64,000 bases of DNA from Hyperoplus lanceolatus (taxonomy: Eukaryota; Chordata; Actinopteri; Uranoscopiformes; Ammodytidae), in contig CM049409.1 in NCBI GenBank assembly GCA_026929865.2, forward strand, positions 8,339,452 through 8,403,451. Direction: 5' to 3'. Of the stretch, positions 37,833 to 50,700 are shown in pieces. A model generated the notes under the pieces. It ran no database searches, was not told where the DNA came from, and was given only the letters and a program-made list of their open reading frames with translations. The position numbers and the translations under genes are program-made. The first letter of the stretch is position 1, and the number at the start of each line of letters is the position of its first letter.

Positions 37833-37872
37833 TATATAGGTTATCATTTTGTTATATTAAATAAACACCTTC

Positions 37873-38829
37873 AAAGCCACTACGAGTAACATGGCACGTT
37901 GGCGTCCCCTTTGGACAAAAGCGGTAGTATTTTTACGACGCCCGCTGTCGCAAAGCTGTTTTCTAGCTCGTGCCAGGCGCGTGAGTGTGAACTGAGAAAG
38001 GAGCAATATAGTGCATGTCCGTGTGTTGAAAGTGTGAGGACTCTTTTCGGCTCCGTGAGAGTGGTTTTGACACTGCATGAACTAATGCCAGTCACTGCCA
38101 CACGCACCTGGTTGCAATGAGTTGATGCAGCAGTGTCACCTAACTGCTCTCTCTCACGGAGCTGAAAGATTATGTGTCCGACTCCTCACAGAAAGCGAAT
38201 GAACGATAGACGGCAGTTAGTATGGATCACGATGAGGTAATGTGTTTATGTTGTTGTAAATAATTACTATTTCAGATAATGGTTATCCGATGATGGTGAA
38301 GCAAAGCAAACTTTGTGTTAGTACCGACCGCTCATTCATTTAGGAGTAAACACTGCAGTCTAGTTTCACTCTCGAGAAATTGTATACACGTTGCTTGGCA
38401 AAGCCCTCCCCCTCCCCCCATAGCCTATATCACTCTCCCTTTTAGCTTTTCTTCATTGCATTTTCTTTTTTTTCTTTGATGGTTCAGCCCCGTTATCAGT
38501 CATTATGACGACTTATATATATATAACTTATAACTGTATCAAACAAGGCTCCCGCTCCCCTTCCCTCACCTGGAGGGATAGGCTTCTCAATTCACGTTGC
38601 TGCGCCACACTGAAAGCTGCGACCAATACGGATATGTGACCATAGAGCTTGCACGAGCGAACCGAAAATCGGATTGGGTGTGCGACCAGACCAAAAGCAG
38701 TAATAAAAACTATTTAAAAACGTCTTTCTTTGCACTGATGGTCTCGTTTGCTATTAAAGGTAATTTATGATTATCAGAGGAAACATGAGGCTGTTGAAAA
38801 GATATTTAAATGTTACTCGTAGCCACTTT
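37873..38829. mobile_element. Non-autonomous TIR element, copy 2
   Basis: Second copy of the 13832-14729 element in the same orientation: AAAGCCACTACGAGTAAC ... GTTACTCGTAGCCACTTT. It is 59 bases longer because of several small indels (for example around 38120-38150, 38310-38350 and 38514-38530). No protein-coding content. Lies in the putative sorcs3 3'UTR. Confidence 0.87.
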
Positions 38830-39431
38830 AAGTCTGCTTTTGGGAGAAACAACAACATTTACCGCCCTATAACAAGAGGTCTTAAAGAGGTTAATATACA
38901 GTACAGTGTATTGAAATATGTAGTTACTCTGTAAAATAACATGGTGCTTTCAACAACTGTTTCTCAATGACGGTACACAACAAAAATGTGATGTACGGAC
39001 ATGAAAGTCTGGCCTTAGAATTGAATATGTTGAAAACTTGTAAATAGAGTGAGATGGAATGTATATCTTTACAGTTAGCTTCATCCTTTTTCATTGTTTA
39101 GTTGACCACCCGAACAAAGTCTCACAACAAGTTGTGTCTTTTTTTTTATTTAAATTTTTTTGACAGTAGCATGCCCTAATTATATGTGATAAAATACTTA
39201 AGACTATATTAGGGTGAGCAGGGACTGTTGTATATAAATGGTTGGGTTTTAAAGTTTACTTGACACATTAAACAAATTGTTAAACGCCTCGTCTAATAGT
39301 CTAGCTGTGCAATTACAAAAAGTTGTGCATGATCTATGATATTGTTCTTTTTCTGTCGATGATATAAAAATCGTCCTGTTTTGGAATCATATTTCTTACT
39401 GTGAACAAATTGCCATTTTAAAATTGTTCAG

Positions 39432-39437
39432 AATAAA
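39432..39437 (+). terminator. sorcs3: Candidate poly(A) signal of sorcs3
   Basis: AATAAA followed by a T/GT-rich stretch (39440-39475), the usual layout of a cleavage site. About 3.5 kb after the stop, including inserts. Confidence 0.35.
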
Positions 39438-39982
39438 TGTATTTTTATATGGAATTATGTATTTTTTTCTTCAATTTGACATGCCCATAGGAAAATATGA
39501 CATTATCATGTGGTTTACACTCTTTTTATTTTTCTAGCAAAGGATGCTGACAGACTTTATGGCTTTCGAGGGGTGAGAAATGTCATAGTTGTCATGACAT
39601 AAACCTCATAAGAAATGGGAAGCTTTGTTTTTACAGCATTGCCACAGTCTGCATCACAGGTGCCTTCTGGCAGCCAGTGTATCAATCTCAGTGAACAACT
39701 TTTAATGATCCCTCAGAGGCTCACAAGTCAGTTAGAACGGGCAGGAGTGGGATAACAACCATGCGAAGATTCCCATCTGATACTTTGACTGTCTGCCTCA
39801 TTTCGCCTCATTCACTCCCATCACTCAAGTTGCTAGTTACAAATGGTTTCTATTTACTGGCAACAATTACTTAGGCTGTAGTGGAGTGATGAGAAACAGA
39901 TAATTTTGTAAATAACTACTTGCATTTGTATTGATGGGGGGGGACTGTAGCTAGAATGTATGCCCTTTCGTAGGAGCCAAGG

Positions 39983-40130
39983 CTGTGTATTAACACTGGA
40001 ATCGTTTTAAGCGTGCACACAGTACGTATGTAAAAGGTAGTGAATTGTGAGGAGATATACACTGATTTTGACAAAAAGTGATTTTGACAACAAGCATTCT
40101 CCAGAATCACTGACTCCAACTTTAAAATGC
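39983..40130 (+). mobile_element. Partial MITE, related to 55089-55314
   Basis: GCTGTGTATTAACACTGGAA, CACAGTAC, GGAGATATACACTGATTTTG and CAAGCATTCTCCAGAATCAC follow the same order as the right half of the element at 55089-55314. The left arm is missing. Confidence 0.65.
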
Positions 40131-40269
40131 CAAAGAGACAGCAAGGATGGACGACAGAGCCGTCTTGATTGGCTGCAATAAATCCTCAAACACTCAACTG
40201 CAGCAGCATCAAGGCCCTTGTTACTCCGTTTTGCATTTTGTTTGCGACACACACTCAACAGCTTCGTAT

Positions 40270-40271
40270 CA

Positions 40272-40333
<62 letters not shown>
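40270..40333. repeat. (CA)n microsatellite
   Basis: Nearly perfect CA array with one ATAC interruption near its start. Confidence 0.97.
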
Positions 40334-40336
<3 letters not shown>

Positions 40337-41464
40337 TTCATCATCTTCAACAGCCACGGACGCCCCGAGAGTCTTATTCTCCCTCCTGCTCTCAGTCTGA
40401 ATTAACACCAAGGCCTCTCTCTAACTGCCCTGGGATGTTCAGCGGTGCACAATCAAATTGAACGGTGACAATCGCTAATGGATGATTCGGCTGCAGCCAG
40501 ACACTGTAATGTAGTACTCAATGAAAGGAAACATGCTCATCAATTTCACACTGCTGCTAACACAATATTGCTGTGGGTTATTGTGGTGGGACATTTTTCG
40601 TTCAAGGTGCAATATAGGCAGACTGGAAAAAAAACTTCCTTGATTGTGTGTGCGTGGGGGGGGGGGGGTGGGTGTGTTTGTGTGTGTGTTTTGTGTGTCG
40701 ATTTCTTGGAGAGGGGGATAATTAATTTGTTGCACAGTGGGAGTGCCAAGGAAGCAGCCCCATTAGAATCACTCCAGGCTACTCGGTGCTTCTCGTTGTC
40801 CTCTTGCTCAGGGCCCATAGAATCACGCAAATGGCTGCACTGAAAATTTGAGCGTGCTTAGCAACCCTCGAAAAGAGTGAGCAAGACAAATTCGACAAAG
40901 TGAGAGTGCCTGTCGACAATCGAGACTGAACAATTTGTGAGATGTTGTCTTTATATAGTTTTGCCCTTCATGAAATATGTTGATTGATTGGATCAAAGGT
41001 CAGACACAACTAAGAGCTACAGTCAAACCAAATGGATTTTAACAGATCGATGCCAGCAGGAAAATAAGCTGCACGCTCTTCGGCAATTAGTTTTCCAACA
41101 ATCAGCCATGCTGCATTAATGTTGTGTTTCTGCTTTATTTACTGCAACCATGGTTACTCCACCAAGATCAAATGCAAAAACACAGAAACAACCCACTGAA
41201 TACTCACGCCACTTGTAATGAATGAGCTATCTAGCTTCTGAGAAAAACAGGAAAAACAACACTTCAGAATAAGACATAATTTTTTTCTTCCAGAATAAGA
41301 CATTTTAAATATCTCGAAAGAGGAGAAGGGAAAAAACCATCATGCAAAATATGTTCACAATCCTATTCACATGTTGATTATTTGGACTTTACAAAAGTCT
41401 TTCTTCAATATATAACAACAGGCACACAATGAAACTCTTCTCTCGATCGGTGTCACAGAGACAG

Positions 41465-43099
41465 CATTTGTCTGATGACAAGCACAAGTTTATTTATGCT
41501 TGGGGCTCAATCGCAGGATTGGAGGGGAAGAAAGTATGGAGAGGCCTCTAGTCAATTTGTCTTGCTGACATATGATGCCGACAACACTTAAAAAGAAAAG
41601 TTTGATGAAGAAGAACTTCAGTACTTATCCCAAAGAGACAGCCTCTGACCAAAGCTCTGTGCGTAGGCTGAGCCTTGTTGACAGGAGATACGTCTTCTCG
41701 ATCTCTGTGTCCCTCGCAGCAAGAGGAGCCGAACAAATCCGCTGCCTTTTTGTCCGCTATAGTCCTCGGGGAGGCAAAGCCAGAACAAACTGCAGGCTCC
41801 TCTGCATCACTGTAAACCGAGTTAATGCCATGTGTGGAGATGCTGGTGTCCTCGCGGTAACAAGACGGTCCAGACGGATACAAATAAAATAAAAGGTGTT
41901 TTTAATGGAACCAAAAAAAAAACAAAAACAAAAAACAAGTTTTCATTCAAAGCCAGTGTTCAGTGTAAGAAGTCAACGCGACCTTCACAGTTCAAAGGAA
42001 AACAAGTACAAGATAAATGTTTCTGTAACCGTGAGCAGGAGTCTTTTAACCTTTTTGGTGGTAACTCTGGAAAGCAAACACAAGGCTCATCAATCTTGAA
42101 CTAATGTGTAATGAATGTTTTTTTTTACTGCACCACAGTGTTTGCTGTTGCACTGTAGTTTATGCGTTAACACAGGAATTAGTCATAAAATGTCCATGTC
42201 AACCAGAATATACAAGCAATGCTCAGAGCAAAAATAAATTAGAAGCACAATTTTAAATAATCATTGTGTAGTTTTAACAGTCAAACTGAGAGCTAAACCA
42301 ATCAGATTTAAGCAGCAGCTGCGATAATCATAATTCATATGCATGATTTTGATTAGACAGAAAAACGTATTTGAGCCTACAAAAACAAGACTTTCTCATC
42401 CCAATGGGTATACATATCTAGTATAGCCACATTCATTTTCTGCTGCTATTTTTTTGTTATGACATATGCAACATTGTGAGCGGCAGGCGTGATGGAATAC
42501 ACAGATCTGAGACCAGGAGCCCTTCCCTCGTCTCCTGGATATTGCAAGCTTTCATTTGATGAGAATCTACGCGATAAGATTTACTGATTGTACAGAGCTT
42601 AATGAATCTGCCTCCCTCACTGTCTTACTCCGATAAGCTTTTCCTCCACATAGGCAAACAAAGTCAACTTCACAAACTCCAGCCCCAATGAACAGAAATA
42701 TAAGCGTATTTCCAGATATTATTGTACATCACTCCCGTTTTCACGCCCGCTTGAGATTTTTCATATCGTAGCAGACGCGGCTGTAACAAGCCGAGACAAA
42801 TAACTTTGTACGTCTTCCATTACGGATGAACAGTATTTACATAAAAAGATCAATGTCCTTGCAAAAATACAAGTATTTCCAGTCAAAAAGTCTCCCCTCT
42901 TTTTTTCCCCCCCAAGAGTCAAGTATAAATCTGTACAGTCTCCTCAGAGGGATTTGGGTAGCACAGTGTGGACTTGTCCATCCATGCATGGGTAGCAAAA
43001 ACACTCGAGACCATTCATTGTGACCGTGGTTTCATAGCTCGCTGGAAGTAACTGCCAGAGAAGATGTATTGCTTTTGAGTCGGTCATAGACTCTCAACA
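41465..43099 (-). other. sorcs1: Putative sorcs1 3'UTR
   Basis: Follows the sorcs1 stop on the - strand and ends near an AATAAA at 41489. Contains a 111-codon open frame at 41883-41548 (with residues GINSVYSDAEEPAVCSGF) that lacks a convincing splice acceptor, so it is more likely untranslated. Extent inferred. Confidence 0.4.
41489..41494 (-). terminator. sorcs1: Candidate poly(A) signal of sorcs1
   Basis: TTTATT on the + strand, AATAAA on the - strand, 1.6 kb after the sorcs1 stop. Confidence 0.35.
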
Positions 43100-43158
43100 T
43101 TAAAACACATGGGGCGCTTCATCAGAGAGCTTGATGTCTGTGTGCGATGGCAGGTATC
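43100..43158 (-). CDS. sorcs1: sorcs1 probable last coding exon (C-terminus and stop)
   Basis: 59 bp including TAA. It follows an outstanding pyrimidine tract and CAG acceptor (the transcript reads C/T-rich for about 40 bases upstream). Phase fits exactly: the single G left by the 45034 donor joins GA to give Gly, then YLPSHTDIKLSDEAPHVF stop. Size and position match the sorcs3 last exon (65 bp). E-x-P-x-V at the end is a weak echo of the mammalian EIPTYVNV end, from memory. Assigned from splice signals and phase, not strong homology. Confidence 0.62.
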
Positions 43159-46100
43159 CTGGCAAGGGAGAAGAAAAGGAAAGAGACAGAGAGAGGGGAA
43201 TTTTATGCAGGTATTTGCATACAAGTGTATTTTCTTACCGCAGGCAAACACATTTATCTTGGATGGGTCGATTGTTTAGCCACGGGTAGAGGTAAATCAA
43301 CTGGAACCTCTCAGATATTTCTTGATGAAAATGCTTTCACCCACTGCGCCACTTTCCTGATGCACTAATTATTTTATTGGGTCAAATAATTCACCTAGAC
43401 ATTCTCATCACTTTAGGCTGGCACTTGATTGTGCCTCGCTTACCTGTGAATACAAATACTTTGCGACGACAAACTCAGGTTGGCGAATACATAAATATAC
43501 GTGAGACATAATAATAATAACAACTGTATCTTGGCAACCTCATAAAATAATAAAGGGGGAGGACAAATAGCAGCAGCACTTAACAATAAGTATATATGTA
43601 GTATATTTTCTCTGTCAGCTAGCCTCAACTAGCTCCAGTGCACTTTTTAATACACTGACTCTGCCAACTTTGGCAATGACTTTATTTGCTTCACTAAATG
43701 AACAGTTCAACCATATTCTTTTTATCTAACTGTGCAGTTGAAGTTTTGGTTTCATGAACTGAGTTTGTGAGCTATTTGAAATGTGAATAATGTGAATCAA
43801 ATGTTGTTTGTGGTGCTCATAGGAATTCTATTTAAACAAATCTTCACACAAACAACAATCTGGTTTGAGGTACGGTCACATTAGGCCCTCAAGGATGTGA
43901 TGGTGAAATGATGTTGTGGAAATGAACCTATTCAGAGCAATAGACAAAGTAATTCATGATAGCGACGCTGCGATTTGCGTCTAGTAAAGTAATTTTGAAT
44001 GAAACAAGCTGATGGCACATTGCTAGTTTTTTTTTTTAACGTTTTTACTAATTCTACTTATATCCATCATAACATTTGGCCCAACCCACATGGGATAGAA
44101 ATACATTGTATGTCATTCTATATTTCAAATAACAAGCTTGAAGTCTATCCTAGTAAAATGTGTTTTTTTTCTCAGTTCTTGCCTTTTCTCGAAATTAGTA
44201 CAGTACATGTTGAGTGTTGCCAACTCAGTCTACTGTACTAATTAACAAGAATAAAGACTACATTTCCAAACACAGGGCAGCACTGTTTCTGCAAATTAGC
44301 GAGGAAATGTACAACACAAGTGCATTTCGATAAGTGAGTCCACTGGAGCTGGCCAGGAGATTGCAGCGAAAAAAGGAAAAACATCCATAACCTCCCATTG
44401 TGTACATGCTGTACAGTATGGGCTCCAATGGAAGTGACTGGAATTTAATGTGACCATACCCTTAATAGCTCCATAATAACAACTTTATATACCTAAGAAA
44501 CAATGTGGCAGTAATGGGGAGGCTGTTGCAGGATAGAAATGTCGGTGCTGACTTTTCACAATGTGCTTTTAATGTGTTTTTGTGTTTTTAATGCTGTTCT
44601 CGCACTACACAATTCCAGAACTCTCAGAAATGGATATCTCCTCCACTCCTTGGAATATAAAACCCCTGCCACTACTACAACATTTAATTAAGTAAATGTC
44701 AGCTGGGATTGGTTCCAGCCCCCCTGTGCCCCCGCGACCCTAAAGGATAAGCATGTATAGCTGATGGATGGAGGTTTTTTCTGTCCCCCTTTAGGTAATC
44801 CTGCAGTTTTTTTTATTACAAGTGCACCGACATTTCGGTCGCTTTTGGAAGCGATATAATTCCTGACCTGTTTTACAGATGTAATTCCACATACTGATTA
44901 ACTACTTGTGATAGAATAGAACAGACCTCCCTATAGACCTTTATTGTTAGAGGAGGCTGAAAAGAATAAACGCCAGTGTGTGCCTGAGGAATGACTGTAG
45001 CTTGAAAAAGAAGAAAGAGAGAAACATTAATACCGCTGCTGTTCGAGTCCAACTGTACATCCACATGATCCGAGGTCAGCTTGTCCCCCTCAGGGTTTGG
45101 GACTGCTATAGAGGTCACCGTGGGTATGACCTCTTGTTCTTTGTCAGGCTGTTCCACTGTGTACGTGTTGATGCCTGGGATCTTCCTGTAGGGCCATGCA
45201 GGCAAAAAAAAAAGTAAATAAAAATACAAGATGACAATGAGAAGGTTTAGTTTAGTTTAGTTTAGTTTATTTGTTTATAGTTTTGTGGACAGTCCCCTTG
45301 GAGAAGGAGCAGCTTTAGCCTATTTGGCTAATTTCCAGCTGTAGTCCCCGGCCAGTTGTCAGTAGGCAACCTACAAGGTTGTGGAACGCTGCCATCAGGT
45401 AACTTTTAACTAATGCTTTCACTGTGCATAGTGTGTCAAACACTATTTTTAACTGTTAAAGGATGGATGGAGAGGATATCGCTTGAAAGCTGGAAAACTG
45501 GGGCATTTTAGCATTCCACCGGGCATTGCTCTCTCACTTTCATACTGTTCACCTTCAGTTTTCAATCAATTTTTTTCATCTACCCCTCAATTCTGCTTAA
45601 AAAACAAACATCTGGCATTTTTTACTAAATTTTCAGATTCTTCCCCCATCGTGATTTTGGGCTGCAGCCAGCAAGTAGATTTTTTTTAATGTTGTGATTA
45701 TGTGATCCAGAAAGTTAGGGGTCAGGTACTGTTTTACTTTTATAATGAGTAAAATCCTGGAAAACTACAGAGACCAACTATGACTGGCATGGGATTACCT
45801 GCAGCAGAGGATGCTGTTTACTGTATGTCCCTCACTTTATAATGTATGTTGTCTCAGGACTTATCTCCTCAACCTTTCCTGCCATTCTGCGGAGTGTGCC
45901 TCACCTTGAATGGCTGTGTTTAGCATTTCCGAAAGGTCAACCCTCACATTGCGAGATAGATGAATATTGATAACTGCAGGACTCTGACACCCATTCTGCA
46001 CTGAGGGGAGAATTGATTAGACTGTCATTCCTGGTAATATTCTGCAGATTGAGACAGAGGGGAATTGTCTTATTCCTCAAGCTATTATTGTGTCGGGGAT

Positions 46101-46213
46101 GTCCATAGCTCAGAGATATATGGAGTCGGAATATTTGTGGAAAGTTTTATGAGTTCGGCAGTGAGGTGCTCGCTTGTAGATAATGGGGCCGACTCTAAAC
46201 AGGGCCATTATCC

Positions 46214-46272
<59 letters not shown>

Positions 46273-47742
46273 ATGCACAAAACTACAATAAAAATCTATC
46301 TCATCATAGTAATTTGCAATGATGCGAATATGAAAATATGAGGACTAATCTTCACACCGTCTCTGCAACAGTTTTAACGTGCCTTAAATGTGGTCGCATA
46401 AAATAAAATAAAATGGTTTCCAGTATACTGTACCGTTTGAATTTATATATGACAAAGACAGCCAAGCCCATCAGTACGACCGACACGAGCATGATGACTG
46501 CAGTGCCACTGTGGCCACTATCACTACTGTCCACAAGAGGGGCTTTGAAAGAGAAAAGAATGGAAGAGTAATTGAGTGCACATCAGGCCACATGAGAACA
46601 AAGGCATATATTTTCTAATATTTCATGAATATGATTTATGTAACAATCCCATTCATTAAAAAAAGGAGAATCATTCGCTGGCTTCTTTTGTTGACAATAT
46701 TCAAAAAATTATGACAGCTATCTAATGCCCAATCAACACTTTATTGTGCATTTTGTTTAATCCAGGCTTATCCAAGCATTCACTATTAAAACTGTTCCCC
46801 TTGGGTAGGCTACATATATTTAAAAACGGTACATCATGCAGACTTACAAGTCATCTTGACCTACAGACTTGAAGGAGTCTGGCCTCAAATAATAGGCAAT
46901 ACTCAGACAATGATCTGAAATGCACCTTTTTACCACACAGAAAAAAGTAAAATGCATCAGATCACATTCTGTGTGTGTGTGTGTGTGTGTGTGTGGGGGG
47001 GGGGGGCGACAAACTGACCTGCAGACAGCCGCGTGGCGTACACATTCACCTGCACCCCCGGCTTGAGTGAGAACTGGACGAGGTCCTGGTTCAAAGCACT
47101 TAGCAGAACCTGAGAGAGCTGTGAGGAGGAGGAGTGACAGAGCACAGTAGGCTGTTAGCGGGCAGCTGCACAGCAATATTCCACAGTCATCAATATTTCA
47201 ACCGCAGTCATTTCATCCAACAGCCTGAATTATGGATCAGAATTTTTGCTTCCTTCTAAAGAGGGGCAAATGTTGAAATGATGTGGAAAAACCGAAACCT
47301 GCGACGCATGAACCCAGCATGCTTTTGATAGCGTAGGAAGCCCAGCTAGGTTAAAGGTTGGCCTGCTCATAGTGTGGCAGTGACATGTTTAAAAGATATA
47401 GGCAAGAAACCAATTAAAGAAAAGCAAAAGCTACTGGAAATTCAATGTTCTTAAATCTAAATTGCTGTTTTATTTCTGCTTACTAAGTGCTTGAAGTTCC
47501 CTTGCTTTTCACACCTAGATGAAGCAGTCATTCAACAAGAGACCAAAATGCCTTCCCCAAGCCCATTTGAGTCCTTAGCCATGCCTCACTAATTCCATCT
47601 CGCTCTTTCTAAAATCTTTCCACTGGTTAAAATTAGACTGCTCTACACAGTATGAATAATTACTTTTTGTTCTAGTGGCATATCAGGGTCAGTAAATCTA
47701 TTACACATTTTAATAAGCTGCTCTGCACACACACACACTCGA

Positions 47743-47786
<44 letters not shown>

Positions 47787-50700
47787 GGCACACACGCTCA
47801 ACTTAATGCATCCACATTGCAAGTCATTCACTGGAGATGAGAACAGTGAACTGAAGATTTATTACCCTATTGTCTGTGAGGTTCTGCCAGGTAATCAGAC
47901 AGGCCTTAGATAAATACAACTCTTTAACTCCCAATCCAGGCCGCCTGCCCCAGTTTGTCTCCTTTCTCGATGCTGCCAATTATATGATGCATCAATGTAA
48001 TTAAATACCTATTAACTTAGTTCATGACTAACTGTGAGCCAGCAGAATTAGGTTTACTTGTGAAACATGGAAGTCCCATCCCCTGCATGTGATGAATAAA
48101 TGAGCTTGTCTAGCGGGTGCTTTGAAAACAACTCTTTCATTATTTTGTTTCATTATTTTTGTTTACATATTTAATAGCCATTTCTCTAACATGATACGAG
48201 ATCCTTATTTTACCATGAGAAAAATAATTAGAAAACCGTGATGCACAGTGTCTTGAAATAATTAGGGTGTTGTTATTACTATTCAAAGGTTTATGCAAGT
48301 CTTAACACTTAAACGGAGGCATCAAGTGCACTGAGACGCTCTGTGAGCACTATATTCCAGCACTCTGATAGATTCTTTTTCAATGCTTTTACATGGGAAT
48401 ACATTGCCCTCTAGTGTTAGCAATATGCATTACTCTTTAGGAGGTACTGAAGTACATGTTGCATGTGTGGGAACATTCAATCATTTTGCAATTCAAATAA
48501 TAATAAATAGTAAATCATTTTTAATAAAAATCTCAGATTGAGCCTCTGTGGTACAATGGATGTTTTGTATTTTGTTTTGACAGTAAAAAAAAACAAACCT
48601 ACACACATTAACAATTTGAGTGTGTGTTGCATGATAAAATCATTAGACAATCCACAAAAATTGAGAAGCAGTTCCCTGATTGTCTGACTCCACAGGGAAT
48701 CCAAGGGGTTTACGCTATAATCCGGAAACTAAATGAGGAGGATGTTTTATGCAGCTATATGAGATGAGATCTGTCCTATTTGCCTGCATGCTATTAACAG
48801 TGGAGCTATTGCTTCCTCTAGTTCTCTGTGTGTTTGCACTTAATGAGCAAAGCCAGAGTTTCTGCATCTTTTACCCCAATTATAACAGGAAAGTGTACTC
48901 TGTTCATTACTGCTGACCTTTTCCAAAGGAATAACAGAGCATGTCTTCCTTCCTATCATGCAGCCAATGGTGTCCATTCATTTGGCTGTGGTATTAAAAT
49001 ACATTTGCTGAGACTTTAAACATGGTGGACTCAGGTAATCCATCACCATGAGCATGTCTGCATTTATTTCTGTCAAAGTTCACCTTATTGTTGCGTGGCG
49101 ACGAAGTGTAGACGTTCCAAGTCAAGCTTCACTTAAAACTCTGTTACTGTGCAGCCATAATGTAACTTTGACAAAGATAAATGCAGACACGATGCTCATT
49201 GTGATGTATTGCCTCACAAAGCAAGTTTAAAGTCTCTACAAGTTTATTTTCCGACAAACATTCATGGGAACCAATGGCTGCCTGGAAGGTCAGAAAAAAA
49301 TATTTAAAATTGTACGTACAATGTAAAACGCTCCATAAAAGAAATATAAAACAGCGAGGGAAGGTGATTGTAGGCTACATGTACAATGTAAAGTCTGCAC
49401 ACAGACTATGGCTGTGTCTTGATTCAGGGGTTGCACCCTACGTAGGCTGCATTTGAAGACCGATTGCGTCATAGCGGCGCGCAAAGGCTGTCCCGTTTGC
49501 AAGGCTCCTTGCAAGGCTCCTCATATGCGGCCGAGAAATGCAGCCTTCGTTTCACGGTTTTGAAGGCTGCATCAGATGTATCCTTCGTGGCCCAACATAT
49601 CCCAAGATTCATTGCGTTTTTTCAGAGATGGCATAAAATAAAATAAAAAATAACAAAACAGCAACGTGTTGCTCCATCTTCTTAACTTTTATCTTCCTTT
49701 CTTTTTTTCTTGTAGTTTTTTTCTTTTCGTCTGGTAGGCAACTTCTTTTTCTTTTTTCCTCCATTGACAGGGCTGTCTCCGTTGGCAGCAATCAGGGTTG
49801 CTAGGCAGCACAGGAGCGGCGAGTCGTCACGCAAGGTAACGGCTTGTTACGTAAACCGAGACCTGCGGAGACCGTGGCCGTGTCCGAACTGCCATACTAA
49901 CGTCCTACTCATACTCATTTTGACTTCAATTTGAGTATGTGACGGTTAGGTATGCGAGTTTGGGTATGTGAGAAATTCCCGGATGAGTACTAACTTCCGG
50001 GAAGATTTTGGGTATGAATCTTTCTTTATATGTCCATGGTATGAATCGATTGTATACTTTTCCTACTCAACCGCCCCACAATGCACTGGGTCAATTCTAC
50101 CCGCCCAGGAAAATGAAATATTTTCGAGCAAGTTGCTAGGCAACAACATTGTTTGGGGTTCCGCGATCTGACAGACGTACGTGCAGTCATTCATAAACTC
50201 TTACAATAGATAAGAGATGAAGATAAATACCTAACAACATTAGAGTCACTAAGTGAAATGAGTGAAGTGAGTCTGATAGTGGAGAGAGATTAGAACAGAT
50301 CGCTGTTCCACACACCGCGGCTCGTCCAGCTCAACTCACAGACAGCTGAGTGCTGATGAGCCGGACAGAGAGCGTAGGAGGGATCCTCCGCCTCAAAATA
50401 TAATTATTATAAAACAAGAGGTCTAAAACACAGATGATGAACACAGGACTGTAAAAATCTAGTTCAATATCTAACCTGTAGAGGGCGGTTATAAGCTTAA
50501 CAGTGTCTAAACTGCCTGAATCTTATAAGAAGAAGAAGAAATTCTTCATTGCTTGAGTATACTTCAACTGAGAACGTTTCGACGCAGCTCGCATACACAA
50601 TCGATCTTTGAGTAGAGAGTATGCAGTATATAGATGGTGAGTATGTAGGATGTAGGACGCTAGTATGGCAGTTCGGACACTTAACAAGGCTCGTTGGCCT

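Larger units (their letters stand above)
35973..39455 (+). other. sorcs3: Putative sorcs3 3'UTR, interrupted by two TIR elements
   Basis: AT-rich sequence after the stop. It contains the inserts at 36709-37832 and 37873-38829 and ends near an AATAAA at 39432 followed by T-rich DNA. Extent is inferred only; earlier weak signals exist. Confidence 0.4.
39456..41464. other. Gap between the two converging genes
   Basis: About 2 kb. Holds a partial MITE (39983-40130), a CA array (40270-40333) and a G-rich stretch near 40656; no gene. A second AATAAA on the - strand lies at 41134-41139. Confidence 0.5.

Noticed and set aside
46352-46534. Independent small membrane protein
   Set aside because: It is the sorcs1 TM exon read through its donor into the intron.
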